In this document: positions 1 through 4,750 of the stretch, piece by piece
Position numbering within the stretch: the first letter of the stretch is position 1
Layout: every line of letters starts with the position of its first letter
NCBI GenBank assembly: GCA_020025915.1
Contig: JAHHRH010000074.1
Location: 1-6,340 of the forward strand
DNA from: Sutterella sp.
Lineage (GTDB): Bacteria; Pseudomonadota; Gammaproteobacteria; Burkholderiales; Burkholderiaceae_F
DNA: 6,340 nt
Direction: 5' to 3'
Made by a program: the position numbers and the translations under genes
Notes under the pieces: generated by a model
What the model saw: only the letters and a program-made list of their open reading frames with translations
Told to the model about the DNA's origin: nothing
Database searches by the model: none

Positions 1-44
1 CTCCTGTCCTGAGCTCCGTCAGGTTTCAGTTTGAACGAAAAGCC

Positions 45-506
45 TTGGCGTATAAGCATACCCATATTCTGCTTAGTCTTTCGAAAGAAGGTACGATCCA
101 AAACATCGATGTCCTAAAGGGAAGACACTGTGTATTCATGATGCATGTTCATTTGGTCTTCGTGACCAAATACAGGCGGGCACGCTTTTCAGCAGACCAA
201 CTTGGATTCCTCAAAGACATCTTTGAGAGCGTCTGCAAGGATTTCAATGCAGAGCTTGTCGAAATGAACGGCGAACGAGATCATGTCCACCTGTTGGTGA
301 ACTATCCTCCCATTGTTTCCGTTTCGAAGCTCGTCAATAGCCTCAAGGGCGTTTCTAGCCGAATGATCCGAAAGTAATCGCTGACTCGGTTCGAAAGAGG
401 CTTTGGATCCGGCTTGTGGTCGCCTTCGTATTTCGCCGCAAGCTGCGGCGGAACTCCCCTCTCGATGATTAAGACATACATCGAAAATCAGAAGACGCCT
501 GATTAA
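45..506 (+). pseudogene. tnpA: Decayed IS200/IS605-family transposase TnpA (Y1/HUH), two frame lesions
   Basis: Remnant of the single-strand transposase that cuts and rejoins IS200/IS605 ends through a phosphotyrosine. Seen: a FVTKYRR stretch, the HUH motif DHVHLLV (H80 and H82 counted from the TTG at 45), NSLKGVSSRMIRK, then an in-frame TAA at 375-377. The same frame resumes with LWSPSYFAASCGG and IKTYIENQ, where Y145 (codon 477-479) is the expected catalytic tyrosine, and ends at 504-506. Between the two halves the +2 frame reads SVRKRLW at 386-406, which fits the family pattern as I remember it (xSIRKKLWGGxLWSPSYF). I infer a 1-nt deletion near 375-385 and a GG deletion near 404-407, which together restore frame. 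The start is uncertain: TTG 45 is the only usual start codon before ATG 138, and the frame stays open to the window edge. AAAGAAGG at 84-91 lies just before an ATC (96-98) that may be a lost ATG. The family call is secure; the lesions are well supported. Confidence 0.9.
77..88. repeat. 12-bp perfect palindrome near the IS left side
   Basis: TCTTTCGAAAGA is a perfect palindrome just upstream of the conserved part of tnpA. IS200/IS605 left ends carry subterminal hairpins recognised by TnpA, so this could be part of the left end, but there is no loop and the true left boundary cannot be set from one copy. Chance occurrence is possible. Confidence 0.3.
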
Positions 507-520
507 CCTAAAACTGCGCG

Positions 521-557
521 GCTTATATCTCCGCCCTAAAAGACGAGGCTTTACTCC
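521..557 (+). mobile_element. Degenerate right end of the IS200/IS605 element
   Basis: Fifteen bases after the transposase stop the sequence reads GCTTATATCTCCGCCC, TAAA, then AGACGAGGCTTTAC. The layout (CTTATATC, C-rich arm, TAAA loop, G-rich arm, TTTAC) is typical of right ends in this family, in which the two arms form a hairpin bound by TnpA. Here the arms at 529-536 and 541-548 pair poorly (CTCC/CGCC against AGACGAGG), so the hairpin appears decayed along with the transposase. The exact cleavage site cannot be set without an empty-site comparison. Confidence 0.55.
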
Positions 558-626
558 GAGATTGGGTAACGGCGCATGAAAGTGATCATAAAGGCGAGCA
601 AACAACCCTATCGGGAACAAACAAAC

Positions 627-642
627 GTTACGAATTCGTAAC
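627..642. promoter_or_regulatory. Perfect 16-bp palindrome, possible operator
   Basis: GTTACGAATTCGTAAC reads identically on both strands. It lies 345 bp upstream of the repressor start and about 85 bp beyond the IS right end. CGTAAC recurs at 754-759 inside ATACGTAAC. A dimeric HTH protein could bind such a site, but no binding protein is shown by the sequence, and it is not followed by a T tract as a terminator would be. Confidence 0.35.
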
Positions 643-725
643 ATTTTCTTTCTCGAAACGATTCTCCGACAACGAAACCATTCAATTATCGGATTCATTT
701 TTTTAAAAAAATAACCACTTACTCT

Positions 726-747
726 CTACTCTTAGAGTAGCGTTTTT
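726..747 (+). terminator. Probable rho-independent terminator
   Basis: CTACTCT-T-AGAGTAG (726-740) forms a 6-bp stem with a TTA loop, followed by CG and five T residues (743-747). The T tract lies on the plus side, so it would end transcripts coming from the tnpA side. The stem is short and only moderately GC-rich, so an operator role for the same palindrome is possible. Confidence 0.5.
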
Positions 748-771
748 ATCATACGTAACTTTTTTTACCGT

Positions 772-787
772 TTGAAGTGCACGTCAA
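772..787. promoter_or_regulatory. Imperfect 16-bp palindrome, possible operator
   Basis: TTGAAGTGCACGTCAA is symmetric around GTGCAC except for one mismatched pair (A776 with G783). It lies between the terminator-like hairpin and the repressor promoter region. No copy of it is seen elsewhere in the window, so function is inference only. Confidence 0.25.
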
Positions 788-931
788 TTAAATCATTCAA
801 AAACGCTTATTGCAAGGGTCATTACCGACATCAAACAAACAATCTACGTATTATCCCTAGGAACTGATCGTTCATTTTCTAGTATCTTATTAGAGGTTTT
901 GAGTATCAGCCATACGGTATTTGCCATTGGA

Positions 932-962
932 TTGATACAAAACCACGATCCCGAAGTAAATA
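932..962 (+). promoter_or_regulatory. Candidate sigma70 promoter for the repressor gene
   Basis: TTGATA (932-937) resembles a -35 box (5 of 6 to TTGACA), and TAAATA (957-962) could be the -10 box, with a rather long 19-nt spacer. Transcription would begin near 969, leaving a short leader that includes the ribosome site at 976-982. The spacing makes this a weak call. Confidence 0.3.
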
Positions 963-975
963 CAAAGCGCAAAAA

Positions 976-982
976 AAGAGGA
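976..982 (+). promoter_or_regulatory. Ribosome binding site that sets the TTG start
   Basis: AAGAGGA ends five bases before TTG 988-990. No ATG or GTG in frame lies near it, and the HTH domain begins about ten codons later, so this site decides the unusual TTG start of the repressor. Confidence 0.75.
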
Positions 983-987
983 CTATT

Positions 988-1599
988 TTGAATCCCATCT
1001 CTGCCGACACTCTCGGTGGCCGTATTGCCACCGAACTCAAACGTTCTGGCTTGTCGATGCGCGAACTCGCTCGGCGTATTGACATTGCTCAGCCTTCCAT
1101 CTCCAAGTGGTGTGCCAACCAGGCCATTCCGCGCGTGATTTATCTCGAGCGTATGGCTGATGTGTTTGGTGTGTCTGCCCACTGGTTGACCTATGGTGAA
1201 CATGCCTCAGGTCGTGACGAAGTTGTGATTCGTCCGAGACCTGAGAGTGACGACACCTTTGGGTTGTCGTTGACCGTGAATTCCGCTAAAACCATGTTCA
1301 ACACAGACCCTGAAAACCTTATTCTCTATACGCAGCCTTCCGACGACATGTCCCCGACGATTAAGGGCGGCAATGTGGTAGTGATTGACCGTTCAATCAC
1401 GTCCATTAAGGGTAGCGGCGTTTACCTCATTCAGGTCGGCGAAGGACGCGAATTACGCCGTGTGCAACCGCTCGTGGATGGCACATGCGACATCCGCGTT
1501 GACAACGTGAAGCGCTATGCCAGCGAACCCGCTGAAGACCAAAAACTCGTCGTCTACGGCAAGGTCGTTGCGTCACTCATGATGAAGATCATTCGTTAA
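988..1599 (+). CDS. LexA/CI-type repressor: Xre HTH plus S24-like domain lacking the Ser-Lys dyad
   Basis: A 203-residue cytoplasmic DNA-binding repressor of phage CI type. Residues 10-68 form an Xre/HTH_3 domain (RIATELKRSGLSMRELARRI, then QPSISKWCAN as recognition helix and HWLTYG at its end). Residues about 95-200 follow the S24 fold (SDDMSPTI, GGNVVVID, GVYLIQVGEG, ELRRV, DNVKRY, VVYGKVV). In cleavable members the sequence is GDSMxP with a catalytic Ser, and a Lys lies in KRL. Here the Ser position is D120 and the Lys position is R157, and no Ala-Gly or Cys-Gly cleavage site is apparent in the linker. I infer a repressor that does not self-cleave after DNA damage, with the C-terminal domain kept for dimerisation. 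It starts at TTG with a strong ribosome site and ends in a strong terminator, so it looks monocistronic. Its target is unknown. The family call is firm; loss of cleavage is inference from residues. Confidence 0.93.
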   Translation: MNPISADTLGGRIATELKRSGLSMRELARRIDIAQPSISKWCANQAIPRVIYLERMADVFGVSAHWLTYGEHASGRDEVVIRPRPESDDTFGLSLTVNSAKTMFNTDPENLILYTQPSDDMSPTIKGGNVVVIDRSITSIKGSGVYLIQVGEGRELRRVQPLVDGTCDIRVDNVKRYASEPAEDQKLVVYGKVVASLMMKIIR

Positions 1600-1610
1600 T
1601 CAAACGAAAT

Positions 1611-1655
1611 ACAAAAAACGAGGTTATTCTCAAGCGGCACTACCTCGTTTTTTGT
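1611..1655 (+). terminator. Strong rho-independent terminator of the repressor gene
   Basis: ACAAAAAACGAGGT (1611-1624) pairs perfectly with ACCTCGTTTTTTGT (1642-1655) over 14 bp around a 17-nt loop, with a T6 tract at 1648-1653. It begins 11 bp after the repressor stop. The A-run on the left arm gives a T-run on the minus strand too, so it may also act on minus-strand transcripts that pass the next terminator. Confidence 0.85.
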
Positions 1656-1718
1656 TTGTATTTTTGTTTTGGGTTGTGGTTGGACTTTAGGCGTATCCTT
1701 GACTTATCGAGGAGCACC

Positions 1719-1762
1719 AAAAAACGAACCTGCTCATGGTGTTTGGTACCATGAGCAGGTTC
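1719..1762 (-). terminator. Strong rho-independent terminator of the small HTH gene
   Basis: GAACCTGCTCATGGT (1726-1740) and ACCATGAGCAGGTTC (1748-1762) form a perfect 15-bp stem with a 7-nt loop. The A6 run at 1719-1724, one base beyond the stem, becomes U6 on the minus strand; the plus side has no T tract. It therefore serves the minus-strand gene whose stop lies at 1800, about 37 bp upstream of the stem. Confidence 0.88.
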
Positions 1763-1799
1763 TCCCCTTCTTCCATTTAGGAATGAATTCGGTTGTGAC

Positions 1800-2147
1800 T
1801 TAACCCGCACGGCGGCCAATGGCCTTCGGACCACGCTTAAGGCCCGTCACGGAGACCTCTTCACCATAGTTCTCACGATGACGCTTCCACTTACGGATCG
1901 TCTGCGGATGCGCGCTCAATTCACGCGCAATCTGGACACAGTTCATGCCATCATCAAGCATCTTCAGCGCACGACGACGCACTTCCTGCAAAGAGTTAGG
2001 ATGCATGGCCTGCAACTGGCTATCGCGACGGCGAATCAACGTATTGACCACAGGCGAGGCAGGTGGTATTTCCCAACGAGAATAGTGGGAAGCGCAAGGC
2101 AAAGGATAACGGACTCGAAAAATCGATCCACTATTGTAAGTCGTCAT
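1800..2147 (-). CDS. Small stand-alone protein with transposase-type helix-turn-helix
   Basis: A 115-residue basic protein. Residues about 53-95 form a helix-turn-helix of the kind found at the N-terminus of IS630-type transposases and in HTH_23-like families: QEVRRRALKMLDDG as first helix, CVQIARELSA as second, HPQTIRKWKRHREN as recognition helix, then a basic tail GLKRGPKAIGRRAG. Residues 1-50 match nothing I recognise. No DDE catalytic domain follows: the frame stops at once and a strong dedicated terminator lies just beyond. The ATG at 2145-2147 is preceded by AAGGAGGA with a suitable spacing, so the gene looks expressed and intact. Most likely it binds DNA as a regulator; whether it descends from a transposase is inference. 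It faces the repressor gene tail to tail. The alternative is a truncated transposase that happens to lie next to a terminator. Confidence 0.75.
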   Translation of the reverse strand: MTTYNSGSIFRVRYPLPCASHYSRWEIPPASPVVNTLIRRRDSQLQAMHPNSLQEVRRRALKMLDDGMNCVQIARELSAHPQTIRKWKRHRENYGEEVSVTGLKRGPKAIGRRAG

Positions 2148-2154
2148 TCAAAAG

Positions 2155-2162
2155 TCCTCCTT
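2155..2162 (-). promoter_or_regulatory. Strong ribosome binding site of the small HTH gene
   Basis: On the minus strand AAGGAGGA ends seven bases before the ATG at 2147-2145. It is a near-perfect anti-16S match and the best evidence that the 115-residue frame starts here and not at the internal ATG (M48). Confidence 0.8.
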
Positions 2163-2279
2163 TTTGTTTGAATGTGTGGTGATCCTATCAAAAGTTTTAT
2201 GAAATTTCGTTAAACCCTAATGCTCTCTCTCAGAAAGGAAATCGTGTAGTTTAAGCACTAATACGGAGTTTTTATGCAT

Positions 2280-2310
2280 CATTATTCTTTTTAGCTGAAA
2301 CAGAATAATG
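2280..2310. repeat. Long AT-rich hairpin
   Basis: CATTATTCT (2280-2288) pairs with AGAATAATG (2302-2310) over 9 bp. After one mismatch a further TTT/AAA pairs inside, leaving a 5-nt AGCTG loop. Neither side carries a proper T tract, so it is not a standard terminator. It could be an operator, part of a structured RNA leader, or an end of a lost small element. Confidence 0.45.
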
Positions 2311-2454
2311 AAAGCCGTTCTCTTTTGTTAAGCCGTGTTCAAATTTCAGTAGTAATCCTGAGTTACCTACGATTGAATCTTCTTATGGCTTTATTAGATA
2401 AAAACTATTTGTCGCATTTTTTGTTGCTTTAACATGATTGCTACGATATTTTGC

Positions 2455-2607
2455 TTATACCCTATCACGCAATTCAATGTGACGAAAGCGAATCAAGGTT
2501 TCGACGCACATAGCGTAGCCTTGACAAAATTCTAAAGATTTTTCGAATGTTTGCCAATCATGCCACCCTTTTCCACCTGTACTGACCAGACACCCACTGT
2601 CTAATAC
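2455..2607 (-). pseudogene. Possible C-terminal remnant of an unknown protein
   Basis: A 50-codon minus-strand frame lies between an upstream TAG (2610-2608) and a TAA (2457-2455). Its translation looks protein-like, rich in aromatic and charged residues: WHDWQTFEKSLEFC, then YAMCVETLIRFRHIELRDRV. It has no ATG except the one at codon 33, no ribosome site, and stops directly upstream. If real, it is the tail of a gene whose body was lost. A frame of this length is not rare by chance, and I recognise no family. Confidence 0.25.
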
Positions 2608-2695
2608 CTATGCTCAATCCAAAGGACGCAAACTGACGTTAATACCTGTAGACTTTGGTCACTCTACTTTTGAAATATTGTTGTCATTAAATCCC

Positions 2696-2705
2696 GTCTT
2701 AAGAC
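2696..2705. promoter_or_regulatory. 10-bp palindrome upstream of topB
   Basis: GTCTTAAGAC is a perfect palindrome ending 24 bp before the topB start codon, where a repressor could block transcription or where it would lie in the leader RNA. Short palindromes arise by chance, so the call is weak. Confidence 0.2.
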
Positions 2706-2729
2706 AGAAGTTTCCGCGCCTACTTTTCT

Positions 2730-4730
2730 ATGAAACTCTTTATCGCAGAAAAACCGTCGGTTGCCAAAGCCATTGCCACTGAACTCGGCGTGGTCTCTCG
2801 AGGTAACGGCTTTATTACATGCAAACAAGACATAGTCGTGACCTGGTGCTTTGGTCATCTGTTAGAACAAGCCGAACCCGACGCGTATTTGCCAGACGAC
2901 ATTCCTAAAACCAAAAAAGGGAAGAAGGTTTGGCGTCTGCAAGACTTGCCGATCTTTCCTCAGACCTGGCAAATGCTCACAAAAGGCGATGCCGGGGCTA
3001 AAAAGCAGCTTTCTGCCATTGGTAAGTTACTTAAAACCGCGACCAGTGTTGTTAATGCCGGTGACCCGGACCGTGAAGGCCAGCTCTTAGTTGATGAAGT
3101 GTTAGAGCACTTTCGTAACCGTAAGCCTGTCGAACGCTTTTGGGTGTCGGCCGTTGACCCCGCTTCGATTCGTAAGGGGCTCAATAAGCTCTTTGATAAC
3201 CGCGACTACGCAGGGATGCGTGATGCAGCGCGCGGTCGCTCGCGTGCGGACTGGCTTTTAGGCATGAATTTATCACGCGCCTATACGCTCACGAATAACG
3301 ATGGACTTTTAGCCGTGGGCCGCGTGCAGACGCCTACCCTATTTATGGTGGCGCGTCGCGACTATGTGGTACGTAATTTCGTACCTGTCCCCTACCTCTC
3401 GATTTCAGCTGACTTATTGCATGACGCCACGCCTTTTACGGCGCGTTGGAAACCCAAGACTGACCAAAGGGGGCTCGATGAAGAAGGGAAACTCTTGACA
3501 GACCTCGAGATCGGTCGTGCTCTCGTTGAAAAACTCAGTCAAGAAACGCACGGTACTGTGACTTCTGCCACCACCAAACGTCGCAAAGCCTATCCGCCCA
3601 AAGCTTACTCCTTGGCTGACATCCAGATTGAAGCGAGTAAACGCTTTGGCATGACGGCAGAAGAAACCTTGCGTGTTTGTCAATCACTCTACGAAACGCA
3701 TAAGATCACGAGTTATCCGCGTACGGACTGTGGTTATTTGCCTGAATCTCAACATGGCGATGCGCCTGCGGTACTTGCTGCCGTCGCGCAAAACTATCCA
3801 GCCTCTGCCGCTGCGTGCGCGAAGGCCGACCCCAAACTCAAGAGTCCGACCTTTAATGACAAAAAGATCACGGCTCACCATGGGATTGTGCCCGTTGCCA
3901 ATTCTGTGAAGCCCGGTGCGCTCTCGGCCAACGAAGAAAAACTCTATCGTCTGATTGTTCGTCGCTATATTGCGCAGTTCTTTCCGGTGCACGAATTTGA
4001 TGCGACCGAAGTCATGATTGAGATTGGTGGCGAAACCTTTGTCGCCAAGGGTAAAGTCGTGCGCGTTGAAGGTTGGAAAGTCCTTTTTGCCAAAGACAAA
4101 GCCGCTGTTGAAGCCAAAAAGAAAAAGGCCAAAAAAGAAGGCGACGAAAGCGATAGCACCGATCAGGATGAGGATGACGCACAAACCTTGCCGTCCCTCA
4201 AAAAGGGCGACACCCCTGAAGTAAAAGCCATCAAGGGTCGAGAAGACAAAACCAAACCTCCATCCTTCTTTACCGAAGGGACGCTCATTGCAGCCATGGA
4301 AAATATTTGGCGTGGCTATGACGACCCCAAGGGGCAAGCCATGCTCAAAGAAGCGGGCGGCATTGGCACCCCTGCCACGCGTGCCGCCATCATTGCTGAA
4401 CTCAAGCGTAAAACCTACCTTGAAACCGAAGGCAAATTCTTACACTGCACCGAAGTGGGTCGCAATCTTTTAAAGAAAGTCTCGCCTCGCATTCGTAGCG
4501 CTGCGATGACCGCACACTTTGAAGAGCGTTTAAAGCTCGTTGAAGCTGGCCAAACGCCATTAGACGCTTTTGTGAGTGAATACGAAGCTTTTATTGCTGA
4601 CGAATGTGTCAAAGCGAAGGCAAAGCCTCGCGCGACCTCCCGTGGTTATGCCTCAGGTGCACCGCGTCGAGAGGGCGCAGATCTAACCGATCGCACGGCC
4701 TCTCTGACGCCCTCTGCACCCAAGGCCTAA
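2730..4730 (+). CDS. topB: DNA topoisomerase III (type IA)
   Basis: A 666-residue type IA topoisomerase, close to the 653 residues of E. coli TopB. It breaks and rejoins one DNA strand through a 5'-phosphotyrosine and is best at unlinking replicating or recombining DNA. Seen in order: the Toprim domain (residues 1-150) with AEKPS (E7) and GDPDREGQLL (D112, D114, E116) for metal binding; DWLLGMNLSRAYT and VGRVQTPTL at 175-204; the active-site SYPRTD with Y329 (Y328 in E. coli); DKKITAHHGIVP at 377-388; and GIGTPATRA at 545-553. Residues about 457-505 form a charged linker, lysine-rich then acidic (KKKKAKK, ESDSTDQDEDD). The C-tail is short and has no zinc-finger cysteines, as in TopB and unlike TopA. 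The MKLFIAEKPS start fits the family exactly, though no clear ribosome site precedes it (TACTTTTCT). All catalytic residues are present, so it looks functional. TopB is often carried on integrative elements and plasmids; the chromosomal housekeeping copy is the alternative. Confidence 0.97.
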   Translation: MKLFIAEKPSVAKAIATELGVVSRGNGFITCKQDIVVTWCFGHLLEQAEPDAYLPDDIPKTKKGKKVWRLQDLPIFPQTWQMLTKGDAGAKKQLSAIGKLLKTATSVVNAGDPDREGQLLVDEVLEHFRNRKPVERFWVSAVDPASIRKGLNKLFDNRDYAGMRDAARGRSRADWLLGMNLSRAYTLTNNDGLLAVGRVQTPTLFMVARRDYVVRNFVPVPYLSISADLLHDATPFTARWKPKTDQRGLDEEGKLLTDLEIGRALVEKLSQETHGTVTSATTKRRKAYPPKAYSLADIQIEASKRFGMTAEETLRVCQSLYETHKITSYPRTDCGYLPESQHGDAPAVLAAVAQNYPASAAACAKADPKLKSPTFNDKKITAHHGIVPVANSVKPGALSANEEKLYRLIVRRYIAQFFPVHEFDATEVMIEIGGETFVAKGKVVRVEGWKVLFAKDKAAVEAKKKKAKKEGDESDSTDQDEDDAQTLPSLKKGDTPEVKAIKGREDKTKPPSFFTEGTLIAAMENIWRGYDDPKGQAMLKEAGGIGTPATRAAIIAELKRKTYLETEGKFLHCTEVGRNLLKKVSPRIRSAAMTAHFEERLKLVEAGQTPLDAFVSEYEAFIADECVKAKAKPRATSRGYASGAPRREGADLTDRTASLTPSAPKA

Positions 4731-4750
4731 CCTAGCAAGCTTTAAGCCTT
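4722..4750. terminator. Weak hairpin at the topB/AlbA_2 convergent junction
   Basis: AAGGCCTAA (4722-4730, including the topB stop) pairs with TTAAGCCTT (4742-4750, including the stop of the facing gene) with one mismatch, around an 11-nt loop. Neither side has a T tract. It is the only stem near both gene ends, and converging transcription may itself limit read-through. Confidence 0.3.

Larger units (their letters stand above)
507..987. other. AT-rich spacer between the IS remnant and the repressor gene
   Basis: No credible gene was found in this 481-bp stretch; the long minus-strand frame ending at 189 mostly shadows tnpA. It holds the IS right end, a 16-bp palindrome (627-642), a terminator-like hairpin (726-747), an imperfect 16-bp palindrome (772-787), two TACGTA sites (752-757 and 845-850), a small ATAC-G-GTAT palindrome (913-921) and a candidate promoter for the repressor (932-962). 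The cluster of symmetric sites upstream of a DNA-binding repressor is compatible with operators, but no motif recurs clearly enough to name one. Confidence 0.5.
2148..2729. other. Long AT-rich spacer between the HTH gene and topB
   Basis: About 580 bp with no intact gene. It should hold the divergent promoters of the minus-strand HTH gene and of topB, but I could not fit a convincing -35/-10 pair for either; a TTGACA at 2521-2526 has no good -10 at the right distance. It contains a hairpin (2280-2310), a possible coding remnant on the minus strand (2455-2607), an inverted repeat TCAAGG/CCTTGA (2493-2498 and 2519-2524) and a 10-bp palindrome just before topB (2696-2705). Confidence 0.5.

Noticed and set aside
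8..23. CCTGA/TCAGG hairpin at the window edge as a terminator or IS left end
   Set aside because: The stem is only 5 bp, has no T tract directly after it, and no upstream sequence is available for judging it.
375..377. Stop-codon readthrough or recoding to make full-length TnpA
   Set aside because: The residues just after the stop do not match the family in that frame, while the +2 frame does, so two deletions explain the data better than recoding.
189..698. 169-codon minus-strand frame over the transposase remnant
   Set aside because: Most of it mirrors tnpA and the rest is AT-rich spacer; it has no ribosome site and no motif.
844..1203. 119-codon minus-strand frame over the repressor start
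   Set aside because: It overlaps the HTH coding region of the repressor antisense and shows no recognisable domain.
1878..2171. 97-codon plus-strand frame opposite the small HTH gene
   Set aside because: The minus-strand frame has the HTH motif, the ribosome site and the terminator; the plus frame is its antisense image.
2521..2550. TTGACA as a promoter for topB
   Set aside because: The -35 match is perfect, but at 16-18 bp spacing the sequence is CGAATG-like with no -10 box, and it lies about 200 bp from the gene.
3684..4337. 217-codon open frame on the minus strand inside topB
   Set aside because: It lies fully antisense to a certain TopB gene, reads as low-complexity Phe/Gly/Arg-rich sequence, and has no ribosome site or family motif; it is a shadow of topB codons.
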